Assembly (NCBI RefSeq): GCF_026151205.1
Contig: NC_087075.1
Location: forward strand, 5,851,858-5,915,857
Source: Bolinopsis microptera
Taxonomy: Eukaryota > Ctenophora > Tentaculata > Lobata > Bolinopsidae
Direction of reading: 5' to 3'
DNA length: 64,000 nt
Part shown: positions 1-10,849 of the stretch, in pieces
Position numbering within the stretch: the first letter of the stretch is position 1
Layout of the letters: every line of letters begins with the position of its first letter
Made by a program: the position numbers and the translations under genes
Notes under the pieces: model-generated
Databases searched by the model: none
What the model was told of the DNA's origin: nothing
Seen by the model: only the letters and a program-made list of their open reading frames with translations

Positions 1-299
1 CAATTTTGTCGAACCATATTGTCCTTTCAGTAGAGTGAAAAGTTGAAGCAGACATCATGAGCGTACACCATATAGCTAATAACAGCCAAGTACTGTATTA
101 TATCACCAAGTTTCTGCTTATCATATCATTCTGCTAAAAATATAAATTTAGGCAGTAGAACACACAATTATCTCAAGAAATTGGTATAAACAATTCGGTA
201 TTTTATAAAATTAAATGTTTTGAACTAGAATGTGTCGACAATATTAAGCTTCATTATATAGACTGAAGTGGTATCCAAGGAAGTTTCTTGAACTTTTAA
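1..299. other. Unannotated AT-rich DNA
   Basis: No reading frame, RNA gene or clear repeat was recognised here. It precedes the SINE fragment. Confidence 0.4.
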
Positions 300-492
300 C
301 AGGTACCCCTCCTCATTTAACCCTCAATTAAGTTTCCTATCATTCGGCTGAGTCGACCAAGGAGATCACATAGCTGATAGATCCAATGGATCCTTAGCTA
401 CTCCCTAGACTGATTTGAACCCTGAACCTCCTGCGCAGAAGGTGGATGCTGTAACTACTTTTTTTTGAAATAAATTACTAGGCCACCTAGTC
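300..492 (-). repeat. tRNA-derived SINE fragment, reverse orientation
   Basis: Read on the minus strand this has a B-box-like GGTTCAAATC near 407-420, then AGCTAAGGATC, CTCAGCCGAAT and GAGGGTTAAATGAGGAG in the same order as in the SINE at 43919-44280. The tRNA-like head is interrupted by an A-rich stretch near 458-475, so this is an old, decayed copy. The relation to the other copy is seen directly; the SINE label rests on the better copy. Confidence 0.6.
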
Positions 493-743
493 CATATCAA
501 ATCAATACTATAAATCAATTACGAGGTTACCATAACAACAATATAGATCCCCTGAGTAAAAGAATTGGTTATTGAACACTAGGCAGCAGGAACGCATCCA
601 CCATAAACTATTTTTAATCCAAAACTTGATATACGAGGCCAACACACTGTAAACAGTGTTGCTTTTTACAAATATTTAAAAGAGGTTTAAAAGGTTTTCC
701 TAAAAGCAACTTGTTCTCACAAATGATTCCTTGAATAATCATC

Positions 744-2819
744 TTAAAGGACCAGTTAACTCAAAAAAAAGTTATCCTCATATTTTGACAGATTGTGACA
801 AATAGCAAACTGAGCAACGAGTCGAAATTCCTAAATCTCTAACTGCTCTCTAACGCGTGTAATTAGCGTTTGTATTATTTTGGCGATGACGTCATAAAGT
901 CCCTTGCGCGCACAGAAGAGCTCGTGAGACTGTATTTTACAGGTAAAAATGGACATAATACAATGTTTCTCCCCTAAATAACTCGAAAAATAAGTGTTTT
1001 AGGGTACATGTTGCTTCATAAGTTGTATATAAACATGGCCATTCTGCACAATTTGCAATCATTCAAAAATCTGTAGGGCCTTCATAGCCCAATTTACAAG
1101 ATACCCATGATACTTTTGCATGATTTCTGGAACCGGAAATCAGTTTTTCGCCAATAACTGAAAAAGTAAGCACTTTAAGGCATCTGTTTCTTCGTAAGTC
1201 ATATATAAATATGCTAATTGCGGTTCTTTTGCACCCTGTCTAAAGACTCTATCACGATCCTATCGAAAATGGGCTCAGCACCACGCCCAAAATGGTTTTT
1301 GGCAAATTTCTCGAAGAGTAAGGATTTTAGGCCATGTGTTGCTCAGTAACTCCTATATAAACATGCATATGCCGCTTCGTTTAAGCCTATTTAGAAGTCT
1401 ACGACCTTCAGAAGCAAAGGGTCGGTTACGTTATTGGGTCAATATCGGCGTGGTCAATATGTCTCCAACCGAAAATCGTTTATTCATACTTTTGAGAAGG
1501 TCTTTGCAAAATTTCGTGAGTATACGAAAATTTGCAGGTTCAATTCCATAAATGTCCTTAAATGACTGGACTACACTAGTTTAGAGTTAACTTTAGAGAA
1601 ACTCATAAATCATTATTATCTAAAATTAAGCTGTCAGTGTCCATGATCAACCTATGGCTACAATGTTTTACATGAAAATTGAAATGTAAAAATCAGGAGT
1701 AATATAATAAGTGTATTTCTAGATTAAAGTGCTATCTCATAGTTTAAGAATTGTATAGATTAACGTATGTTGTTTAGCCATCTAAGAATCGATCGTGCCG
1801 CAATATATATGGCCAAAGAATAATAGGGTCTTGGAAATTCTATATTTGTTCAGTGGGTCGATTGACTGAACACGTTTGCACTTGGTATTTAATTTTACCA
1901 GTAGTTTATTTATGTTATGTACCTACCGATGATCATACAAGTAGGACGATAACTAGGTAAGTCACATTCAAAACACACCGCTCACCGTACACTCCGATCA
2001 GTATTACGTATACCGGGTATTTTTCAGTTCCCACGGCACCGTTCTGATAGGAGCTACTTCTACTAATGGTCCGATGGGAACGGCCGTAAAATAGCCAGAC
2101 TTCATGTCTCCTGTACTGTCTGGCACGTGTGGATTAAAGTAAGAAATTTCGCTATGCTAGAAATATAATTGCTCTCGGAACTATGTCTTTTAGGATAGCG
2201 AACCATTTGACTGCTCGCATTCTTCCGAACAACTGTAATATTATATTACAGAGTTACACTCTGATCAGCTATATTTAATATATAGCACATTATTTTGTGT
2301 ATTAGTTTCATGGACTGGGGAAAAATAATCGGTACAGTCTCCCTTCGTTTTAATGAAGCAATGAAAACAATCCAAAATTATCACATATGACATAACTTGT
2401 AATAGCAGAAACTTTCTAACCGTACATTCACCCGCCACTGTTCAAGAACTTATGTCACTGTTTAAAATCCTGACGTGAGCACTGTACATCCAATCAGCTA
2501 TTCATATAGTTAGGGTGATAGCCAAAACTATAAGGATTTTGGAGAACTAGGGAAATAGTCATAACTCTAAAATTTGAGTGAGTTACACGTGTTTTATTGA
2601 CGATGATAAACATTTGTGCATTGTATTACGCTATGCCAGCGCGCACTGAGGGACTTTATGACGTCACGCGGCCACAGCTTATTATTGCAATAACACGCGT
2701 TACACGTAAGCTAGAGAGTTGGTTCTTTCGGCGATACAAATTTTTACGAGTTTGTCACAGCTGATTTAAATCTTAGCCAAATTGGAGACTACAAATTTTT
2801 CAGTTAACTGGTCCTTTAA
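744..2819. mobile_element. Non-autonomous DNA transposon with long imperfect terminal inverted repeats
   Basis: The left end TTAAAGGACCAGTTAAC (744-760) is matched exactly in reverse complement by 2803-2819. The similarity continues inward imperfectly: GATGACGTCATAAAGTCCC near 884-902 is mirrored by GGGACTTTATGACGTCA near 2650-2666, giving inverted arms of roughly 180 bases. TTAA lies at both outer edges and may be the target duplication, as in TTAA-specific transposons. No transposase frame is present. Three diverged internal copies of a ~190-base unit (about 970-1040, 1150-1215, 1300-1370) share a segment like TATATAAACATG preceded by a TAAG-rich stretch. Confidence 0.75.
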
Positions 2820-3068
2820 TAATAATTTGAAAGCTGCAAACCACATTTGTAATAGGAACATCAAATTTTTGATGTATTTCCTGTAATAACTATAGCAGTT
2901 TGTTTCCACACTCTAAGCCAATTCAAAAGAGACAAATTTGTTAATGAATCAATCTGTTACAAATCCATCCATATTTATAGCAACTGACACAGTTTTAGGG
3001 ACTACATATATCTTTACAGTTTCAAGCTAGTGAGGTGAAAAGGAAAAATCCTTCAATGCACATACATT
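2820..3068. other. Spacer before LINE ORF
   Basis: No feature is seen apart from being the probable 5' untranslated part of the LINE whose frame opens at 3069. The true 5' end of the LINE is not marked by anything recognisable. Confidence 0.4.
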
Positions 3069-6000
3069 ATGATACAAGGATTTTATTCGTTTAAAAACAA
3101 TTCTGTTAATAATATACTTATAAGTTTTATGGGAATATCAGCTCAACAACACCGTGTTGCAACTGGTATGTTTTCTAGGTATGTTATCATCAGTAAAAGT
3201 AATAGAGGTAACGGGGAAAATTTTTTGTCCTGTCTTCTGTCTCGTCATATGTTATGTGCTCTATTGGGTCTATTTTATTTTTATGTTATTTTGTATATAT
3301 TTTCTTTGACTATCGATGCTAATATACTCCCTAGTGCTCCCCTCCAACCTAAAATACACTCTGTACCATGTTTGAGGTCATCCATAAATCTTTACTTTAT
3401 GGTAATATTTTGTACCATTTTTCTCAGACACTTTAAACTTGTGTATAGGGGGGAGAGGGGCATTGGGACAGCCTTAGCTGCAATTTCTGTAAAATTGCTA
3501 TCTACCACAAAAACCGAACTGTCACCTACCATGTCACCGAAACAGACTGTTAAGTTACTTTTCGGTATTACCAGCAGCTGGCTTGGGGTCATGTCTAGGT
3601 GCGGTCTGGTTTTTCTATCTCTCCTTAATATTTCCCTGATAGTAATTTGTAATTGTTCCTTACTGAACCCTGGACCAAATTTATCCGTTGTTTACAATAA
3701 TATCCATGGTTTCCTAAATACCTGTGATCTAGCATCAGGAACACCACCACTAAATTTGACCAAGATACATGAATTCCATGGTTATATCTACAAACATAAG
3801 CCTCACATCATTATTCTAAACGAGACATGGCTGAAAAATTCCATTCTCAGTAATGAAGTGCTCCCTGACAAATACAAAGTATTTAGGCTTGATCGATCCT
3901 TAAGATCGCATCCAGTGGATGCAACCCAGCCCAAGAAATTCAGAAAAAACGGTGGTGGTGTTCTGATTGCCCATAGAACAGACATTGATATCTCGAGTCT
4001 AAAGTTCTCAAAGGTTAGTGTTCAAGCTGAATTATTATCCGTCATAATTAAGACTCAGTGTGGAAGAAACTTTTGCATATCTACATTCTATAGAGTAGGA
4101 ACGCTTGGCTTAGATAATTTTGAATCTTTCAAGAAACATTTTGTTACTTTAGCATCTGCCAGAAAGTTGCAAAGACACATTCTGGTAGGAGACTTTAATT
4201 TAGCTTCGATTTCCTGGCCAGATGGTCAGTCATCTTGCCAGCTACATTCTAGCTTTGTAAATTTTCTCACTGATGACCTCGGACATACACAACTTATTAG
4301 CTCCCCTACTCACAAGTCAGGCAACACCTTAGATCTTGTGTTCACTAACATTCAGAACCTTATTAAGAATGTTAAAGTTTTAGATCAAAACGAAATGTGT
4401 ATGTCCGACCACTTTTGTATAACATTTGACATTGATGTTAAGACCAAGTATATTAAGCAGCCTAAAAGAAAGATCTTTAATTATAGTAAAGGTAATTTTA
4501 GGGGCCTGAATTCTGAGTTATTTGGCATCGATTGGGATAGTATATTTGAGTGTAATGATCCTTATCTTGCCTGGAGTCGATTCAGAGGAGTTCTTGATGC
4601 AGCCTGTGACCGATGGATCCCTAAAAAGACCATTAAGTCTCAGTTCCAGCCTCCATGGTATGACTCCGAATGTGATCGTCTCCTACGAAATAAGGAGAAA
4701 TGGAGAATAAGGCATAAGGGGAGCAACTCTGAGTCTCATAAACAAAAGTTTCGTGCATTTCGAACAAAATTTAAAAATATGATGGACGAAAAAATGAGAC
4801 TCAGTGTTGAGGATGACTCCGATGATGCTCTTATCTCCAAGAAATTCTGGACCTACGTTAAGTCTAAATCAAAGTCAACCAGGATCCCTGAAACTGTTAA
4901 ATATCATAATCGCTTTCGAAACAATCCATCTGATCAAGCTGCCCTTTTTAACGAATATTTTTATGAGCAGTTTTCTCAAGAGAGCGATTATGGCATTGAT
5001 ATAGATTTTCGTGATGATTGTTTTTCCAGTCTTGTGTTTAATAGAGAAGATGTTCTGTTGATTCTTAAAAAGTTAAATCCTAACAAGGCCCCTGGCCCTG
5101 ATGGGATTCATGGGAAAGTCCTCAAAAACTGTGCCCAAAGCCTTGCATACCCACTTAGTGTTTTATTTAACCTGTCTTTCTCAAGCGGATGCATACCCCC
5201 TGATTGGAAGCTGGCACTTGTAGTACCAGTGCACAAAAAGGGTGATAAGTCTTCGGTTGAGAACTACAGGCCTATCTCGTTAACATCTCTTGTAATGAAA
5301 GTCTTTGAAAGGTGCATAAAGACTGCATTATACGCTGCATGTTCTGATCTGTTGGATGACCGACAACACGGTTTTGTTAATGAACGTTCATGCACAACCC
5401 AAATGATACCTTTCACGGACAATCTTGCACTTGCACTGAACAACAGGTCCAGGACTGATATAATATATTTTGATTTTGCGAAAGCTTTTGATAGCGTTTC
5501 GCATGACCTCATTTTAAGTAAATTAAAGAATATTTTTAAAGTCGATGGACTAATGCTTAAATTTATCAAGTCCTATCTTGAGGGGCGACAACAACAAGTA
5601 GTGATAGGAGGCCAAACGTCTTCCTCTCTACCAGTTCGGTCTGGTGTCCCTCAAGGTTCTATACTTGGCCCTCTATTGTTTGTAATATTTATAAATGACA
5701 TGTTCTCCTGTGTCTCTGAAGGCACCAATATTGCCCTTTATGCAGATGACACTAAAATTTGGAGGGAGATTCTTGGTTACCCTGACCATCACATAATCCA
5801 AAATGACATCAATAGATTGTATGATTGGTCAGTGAGAAATCGAATGAAGTTCCATCCACAAAAGTGCAAAGCCCTCTCTGTGTCCCTGCAAAGAAACGTG
5901 CTGGATAACTTGCCATTCAATACCTTCTTCTATAAACTTTCTGGAAGTGATATTGACTTTGTGCCCTCTCAGTCAGATTTAGGAGTCGCAATAAACTCCA

Positions 6001-6635
6001 GGTTTAACTGGGGTGCACAATGTAAAGCGCTTGTTTCCAAAGCTAACTCCAGACTTGGACTACTTAAGAGAACATGTCATTTCACTATTGATAAAAGGCA
6101 GAAAAGATCGTTCTATTTGGCGTTAATTAGGTCTATATTTGAACATTGTTCTGTTATATGGTCCCCTCAATCTGCAACTCATCTTCAACAGTTTGTTGCT
6201 ATCCAAAAGAGGGCTATTAAATGGATCAATGGTGAACCCTACTCCAGTTATAATGACGATAAACTTGCTACAGAGCAAAAGAAGCTAAATATTCTCCCTG
6301 TCATGCAGAAGTTTATTTATAACGATCTTATGACCTTCTATAAAATAGTGAATAGCATAATCCCAGTTTCGCTTCCTACCTATATAGTCCTATGCCGTCC
6401 AGAGGGCACCCGATACACTAGGCACAATGCTCAAATAATTGATAGGTCGGATACTTCAACTTACATGAGTACCACTGTGCCCTGCTCGGATGCCTTCCGA
6501 AATAGCTTCTTTCATAGATCTATGCTGAAATGGAATAGTCTACCAGTATGTATCCGGCAGTCAGAGCGGATTTCTACTTTTAAGGCCAATCTGATCAAGT
6601 ACCTCTGGGCTGCCGATACAGTCTGGCCAGACTAG
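3069..6635 (+). CDS. Intact LINE (CR1/L2/jockey-type) endonuclease-reverse transcriptase ORF
   Basis: A single 1188-codon frame without stops encodes a non-LTR retrotransposon polyprotein. An apurinic-type endonuclease runs from about residue 205 to 455: ETW near 252, GDFNL near 373 and the catalytic SDH near 446. Reverse transcriptase follows from about 650: NKAPGPDG near 672, the long FDFAKAFDS motif, SGVPQGSILGPLLFVIF and YADD at 891-894. A thumb and C-terminal region complete it. The first ~200 residues are unusual, with hydrophobic segments (about 58-80, 180-200) and no recognised domain, so translation may begin further in. No ORF1 lies upstream. Family features place it in the CR1/L2/Rex part of the jockey group (inference). 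The undamaged frame suggests recent activity. Confidence 0.93.
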   Translation: MIQGFYSFKNNSVNNILISFMGISAQQHRVATGMFSRYVIISKSNRGNGENFLSCLLSRHMLCALLGLFYFYVILYIFSLTIDANILPSAPLQPKIHSVPCLRSSINLYFMVIFCTIFLRHFKLVYRGERGIGTALAAISVKLLSTTKTELSPTMSPKQTVKLLFGITSSWLGVMSRCGLVFLSLLNISLIVICNCSLLNPGPNLSVVYNNIHGFLNTCDLASGTPPLNLTKIHEFHGYIYKHKPHIIILNETWLKNSILSNEVLPDKYKVFRLDRSLRSHPVDATQPKKFRKNGGGVLIAHRTDIDISSLKFSKVSVQAELLSVIIKTQCGRNFCISTFYRVGTLGLDNFESFKKHFVTLASARKLQRHILVGDFNLASISWPDGQSSCQLHSSFVNFLTDDLGHTQLISSPTHKSGNTLDLVFTNIQNLIKNVKVLDQNEMCMSDHFCITFDIDVKTKYIKQPKRKIFNYSKGNFRGLNSELFGIDWDSIFECNDPYLAWSRFRGVLDAACDRWIPKKTIKSQFQPPWYDSECDRLLRNKEKWRIRHKGSNSESHKQKFRAFRTKFKNMMDEKMRLSVEDDSDDALISKKFWTYVKSKSKSTRIPETVKYHNRFRNNPSDQAALFNEYFYEQFSQESDYGIDIDFRDDCFSSLVFNREDVLLILKKLNPNKAPGPDGIHGKVLKNCAQSLAYPLSVLFNLSFSSGCIPPDWKLALVVPVHKKGDKSSVENYRPISLTSLVMKVFERCIKTALYAACSDLLDDRQHGFVNERSCTTQMIPFTDNLALALNNRSRTDIIYFDFAKAFDSVSHDLILSKLKNIFKVDGLMLKFIKSYLEGRQQQVVIGGQTSSSLPVRSGVPQGSILGPLLFVIFINDMFSCVSEGTNIALYADDTKIWREILGYPDHHIIQNDINRLYDWSVRNRMKFHPQKCKALSVSLQRNVLDNLPFNTFFYKLSGSDIDFVPSQSDLGVAINSRFNWGAQCKALVSKANSRLGLLKRTCHFTIDKRQKRSFYLALIRSIFEHCSVIWSPQSATHLQQFVAIQKRAIKWINGEPYSSYNDDKLATEQKKLNILPVMQKFIYNDLMTFYKIVNSIIPVSLPTYIVLCRPEGTRYTRHNAQIIDRSDTSTYMSTTVPCSDAFRNSFFHRSMLKWNSLPVCIRQSERISTFKANLIKYLWAADTVWPD

Positions 6636-6789
6636 CTCATCAGTCTTATGATTCTCAGAAATGTGTTCTTGTTGGTTACAATTCTGCCGTCCAATTTCCT
6701 ATCCGCTTGACCTATTCTTTTTTCTTCTATCAGTTGTGACGGAATTGTAATGAACAAAATCCATATATAATTATTAATGATATGTTTGA
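6636..6789 (+). other. Probable LINE 3' untranslated region
   Basis: AT-rich DNA after the LINE stop codon. The 3' end of the element is not sharply marked; it must lie before the dispersed repeat that begins near 6790. No microsatellite-like tail is obvious. Confidence 0.4.
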
Positions 6790-7630
6790 TTTTTTCCTTT
6801 TCACCCTTTTGAAAAAAGGCAATAGTGAAAGGTTACGAATGGAGGTTTTTGCAGAAAAACGTGGATTTTGGAGAACGAGATAGGTGGGTTTAAATATGTC
6901 GTGTGTTCGTTCGTTACCATGCAACGAAAAAGTTGGGCGCGCGCGAGGATTGCTTGCGGAGATGTGATGTATAGATAGCCTGTGATCTATGAATGCGCGG
7001 CGCGACTGTGTATATGATGCATGTAATGTATAATATTACTATTAGGTAATACACCCAATTTGTACGTGGCACGCGTAGTGTATTGATGTGTACACGAGTA
7101 TATATAATTGATTCACGATGTCAATCCTTCGCAGCTCGGTGAGGCACAGTGGTGCATTGACCATTGTTAATGATCTGGCCCGGCGCGCGCTACTTCGTAG
7201 CACTTGCCGTCGGGCCATTTCGAGAAGAAAGCGGCGCGCGCTACTTCGAAGAAATTTAGACGAGTAACATCCGTCAAAGTGGTGCATCTCGCCGATCTAC
7301 CGAAGGTAGAGAAGCGTTGGTTGCGAGAAGCGTTGGTTGCGAGAAGCATTATTTGATGCGCGCGCGACCCAGTAGTGCATCGCGCTACAAATATATAATA
7401 GTTTACCTTTGCTGATAATTTCTTGAATTACAGATACAAGTTAAGTTCTACGGCAATTGAACTGAATTTCAAGTGTTTCCCGTATTTTATGCATAATTGA
7501 TCAATATTATTATCATGAAGATTGAAGTGAGCTGATTGGAGCTTATAGTTATATTTAAATTTATAGTAAATGTGAAATGGAAATCTAGCGTCCGCCAAAA
7601 CGAAACAACGGGCGCAATTCTTGTTTGTTA
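6790..7630 (+). repeat. Dispersed repeat, copy A (longer)
   Basis: This segment is a diverged copy of 41928-42355. Shared landmarks in the same order are GGCAATAGTGAAAGGTTACG, AAAACGTGGATTTTGGAGAA, CCCAATTTGTACGTGGCA and CTAGCGTCCGCCAAAACGAA. Copy A carries about 410 bases (roughly 7110-7520) missing from copy B, including the GC-rich hairpin at 7177-7216. The left end can fold (TTTCAC with GTGAAA). No coding capacity and no target duplication are seen, so the class is unknown. Confidence 0.75.
7177..7216. repeat. Nested GC-rich inverted repeat with TTC loop
   Basis: Inner perfect stem GCTAC-TTC-GTAGC lies at 7189-7201 and an outer six-base stem GGCCCG (7177-7182) / CGGGCC (7211-7216) encloses it. 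A related sequence without the closing arm follows near 7230-7250. It stands out in AT-rich surroundings. Confidence 0.6.
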
Positions 7631-8463
7631 TTGTATGTCATTCAAATTTGGTAGACGGCCCCAACGTTAATGTGGCTCTTGCTATGTGTTGGTTCAGCCG
7701 AATTAATTATTATGTAATCAAGTTTATTTTTCTCTTTTAGTTAGTTGTCATCCGGCCAAACATTAAGCAACTTATATTGCAGTTCCATTTATCAATTAGT
7801 ATATCAAAATATGTCATTGTAATTTTGCATGGCTGAAATGTAACGCTTGATTTATATATATATAATAATTAATTGAATTTTCAAAAAAAAAAATTTATCA
7901 TGATGTGAATATATTCCAATATGTGCTAAAGAGTATCTTTATATTAATTGTTATTATTATTATAAAACAGGTTCTTACCGTCAAAAATGATTCATTTCTT
8001 GTATGCAGCTATATTTTTGATTTCGTAACATAAATTTGATATGTTAATTATTAGCAGCCTTGCAAGTAGCGTATAAAAGCATTTAGTTTAGCGCTCGATT
8101 TTCATACCACTGTGTAGATTAGGAAAGTAATATGCGCGGCGTACCTAAAAACGTACCTTTTTTATATTAAGGAGATTGTGCTCATTAATTATACATGGTG
8201 TATTAATGAAATGATAACAAATTACTGAAATTGAAGTGCACATGCTAAAAAAGTTAAATTTCGACCATTATGATTCGTGATTTTAACTGAACTGAAGAAA
8301 TTCTAAATAATCATTTTAATACCAAATTTATAATTGTTAGTTGTTAGTGGATTTTAAAATTAAAACTTGCTTAGATAATTGTTGTATCACGTGGTGACCC
8401 CCACGGTCGCTTCACTATAGCGTCTGTATAGTATATACGTCACTATAGCGTCTGTATAGCGTC
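7631..8463. other. AT-rich spacer without genes
   Basis: No reading frame, RNA gene or strong repeat is seen. The stretch lies between the dispersed repeat and the hairpin cluster. Confidence 0.4.
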
Positions 8464-8511
8464 TGTAGCGTCTTCGACGCTACAGGGGGAGCCGCGCACT
8501 TCGTGCGCGGC
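8464..8511. repeat. Two adjacent perfect 9-bp hairpins, both with TTC loops
   Basis: TGTAGCGTC-TTC-GACGCTACA occupies 8464-8484 and GCCGCGCAC-TTC-GTGCGCGGC occupies 8491-8511. Both stems are perfect. GCGTCTGTATAG is repeated just upstream (8419-8462). Related GC-rich motifs with CGCCGCGCA recur at about 8618-8650 and 8830-8860, so this is part of a small dispersed family. Confidence 0.7.
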
Positions 8512-8974
8512 GGGTCATACAACGTATGACAAGATAATTGCATGTATTATATTTAATGTTTTTAGGCTAAGTGTACCGAGCAAAAATAACGTAACATTAT
8601 ATTATTTGATTTGGAATATGTCGCCTCTTCGATGCGCCGCGCACATTATCATTTGAGTTTTAACAAATCTAGACGAGGAGTATTATTCGTCAAATTAAAC
8701 AATAAACTTTTGGTCATAACAATTACCGATCATTAAGCTGAATCGAACTTGAATTAATTTGTTTACTTTTTGATAAATGTCCAAGTTTATGTGAGAGTAT
8801 CTTTTTGCATATACATTACTTGGAGGACTTCGTCGCTTCGACGCGCCGCGCAAACTATCATTCTTTTTTCGCTCTGTTAATTCTCAGATAGATTAGATTA
8901 GATTAGATTAAGAATAATGACATAAACATCATCACTAGTTTTAAACATTCTTTCTGATTTCCTCATTATCAGAA

Positions 8975-8991
8975 CTGTGAACATTTCACAG
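8975..8991 (-). other. Stem-loop in LINE 3' UTR
   Basis: A perfect 7-bp stem CTGTGAA / TTCACAG with a three-base loop lies ~70 bases before the pentamer tail. 3' stem-loops recognised by the element's own polymerase are known for L2/UnaL2-type LINEs; the role here is inferred. Confidence 0.55.
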
Positions 8992-9112
8992 CCTTCGTCA
9001 TTAAAAAACAAACAAATTCTATAACTAACATAATTGTCATAATTTATTTACATATACAAAAGTTTAAAAAGTTAAAAACCGTTAATTTAAAAATAAATAA
9101 ATAAAAACAAAT

Positions 9113-10141
9113 TCATGAAATATTTATTCCCTTTCTCTTGGCAACACGAGGATTTTTATATAAATATTGGACTTGTTGCTTCTTCTTTTCGATACGATTT
9201 ACACCCTCTATTTTTGCTAAAACTATATTTGACACTTCCCAAAAGTTGCCTGTGTCTACTAAATTATTAGTCTTTTTAAATTCTTCTAGATTAATTTTAA
9301 AATCAATAACAGACACTGAATTTCTAACAAAAGATGGCAATTTATTCCAAAAGCTGATAACACGCTCTGATAAAAAATTATTAGACAAGGTTTTAATATT
9401 TCTATCAATATTGTTAGATTTAGTGCTAACAATTTTATTTCCCGATCTACTTAAATTGAAAATATCTTTTCCATACTCAACCAATCCATTTACAATTTTG
9501 TAGGCTTCAATCAAATCTCCTCTAACCCGTCTCTCTGCGAGTGTTGTAATCTGTAAGGCATCCAACCTTTCACTGTGAGGAAGTGTTCCAATATCATCAA
9601 TAAGGCGTGTGAACCTTCTCTGGACATTTTCCAGTTCAATGATAGTAGCCCAATTCCCATGGCAGGCTGGTGGAGACCACAACTGAGCACAATACTCCAA
9701 GTGGGGTCTTATTATAGTTTTATAAACATTTCTCATAACATTAATTTCTCTTATAATGAGATTCCTTGTAACCCATGCAATCATACTGTTTGCTTTACTA
9801 ATACAACTTTTAATATGTTTCGACCATTTCAAATCTGAAGAAGTTAAAACTCCAAGATCTTTCTCTGCTTCAATACATTCAAGTGTAACACCACTAAATA
9901 CATATTCTTGAAGAGGATTCTCATTAAATGGAACATGCATTATTTTGCATTTGCTAGGATTAAACTTTAACAGCCACACATTCTGCCAGTTTTGCAAGCT
10001 TTCTAACATATTGAAAGTGCTTTCAGTGTCATTGGCATCCATAATAACTTTAAGATCATCTGCAAACAGTTTTGATATACCATTAATACAATCAGGCAAG
10101 TCATTGATAAAAATGACAAACAATAAAGGACCTGAGCAACG
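9113..10141 (-). pseudogene. LINE reverse transcriptase C-terminal remnant
   Basis: About 340 codons remain open: GPLLFVIFINDLPD, a reduced active-site strand reading FADDLK, then LVFNPSKCK-like fingers/thumb sequence and the typical LINE tail RNFLSERVISFWNKLP. The endonuclease and the first half of the polymerase are missing, so it cannot be autonomous. The dozen codons before GPLL derive from flanking DNA. It is distinct from the LINE at 3069-6635 but of the same broad group. Confidence 0.85.
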
Positions 10142-10429
10142 ATCTGGAAGGGTTGACATCGTCAATCAAATACAGTACACATTATATACAATATACATTG
10201 AAGGGTTTTCGGTCACTTAAAAGTCCTCGATCGAGTATAATACCAACGCCAAAATCGAAAAGCAGCTAAGATTTCAGAAATCAATGGAAAAAGTGTCAAA
10301 CAGTATTATATATACAATAAAGTAATTCAAGTGTTGCAATTGGCAGAGCACAATACAGAGGTAACGGAAATTTTCCACTGTAACCAATATTATATAATAT
10401 TAAATATCAACAATCAGATATATACACAT
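10142..10429. other. Spacer between retroelement fragments
   Basis: No feature recognised. Confidence 0.35.
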
Positions 10430-10655
10430 CTACTCCATCATAGGGGCAGGGATGAGGTTATAAGAGACTTCTGATTTTTTTCCTCTGTACCCTCGAAGAG
10501 CTGTGAGTGTGGTTCTTAACATATCGAATCTTATTCTTGTCCTTACATGTCTTACCACATCGCAATACCTCTCTTTTCTTTTCCTGGCGATGAGGTCTGC
10601 CACTCTATTTAGAAACCGCTTACATTCTTTCAGAAATACAAAGGGAGGGTTGTGT
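10430..10655 (-). pseudogene. Retroelement polyprotein C-terminal fragment (minus strand)
   Basis: Minus-strand translation gives about 70 codons ending at a TAG (10430-10432). It contains ERYCDVVRHVRTRIRFDML followed by ALRGYRG. That matches, residue for residue at many positions, the C-terminus of the plus-strand fragment at 11553-11777 (QRYCDVISFVRRRLRFDLL, then SIRGYRG). The same tail is known to me from reverse-transcriptase polyproteins of marine invertebrates. It has no start codon and is a relic of another copy. Confidence 0.65.
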
Positions 10656-10849
10656 TAATTCATTGAACCATACTATTAAGACTGAATTACTATTATCTCA
10701 TTTTGAATTCGATCCCTTTAATATTTTACCATAATGATGTATTACTAATACTTGATATCACGCCTGCATAATTACATAAATATTTCGGGCATGACTGAAG
10801 GTACTTATTTAGAGTTCTAAAAATTTGAAAAGAACTATGTGAAACTATT

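Larger units (their letters stand above)
8888..10141 (-). mobile_element. 5'-truncated LINE with pentamer tail
   Basis: The element is read on the minus strand. It starts abruptly inside the reverse transcriptase at the GPLLFVIFIND motif near 10141, continues through the thumb and C-terminus to a stop at 9113, has a ~220-base 3' untranslated region and ends in about four TAATC pentamers (8888-8911 on the plus strand). Abrupt 5' truncation and a short tandem-repeat tail are classic for CR1/L2-type target-primed insertions. A hairpin in the 3' part (8975-8991) supports this. Confidence 0.85.

Noticed and set aside
8888-8911. GATTA pentamers as telomere-like repeat
   Set aside because: Only about four copies, and they sit exactly at the 3' end of a LINE.
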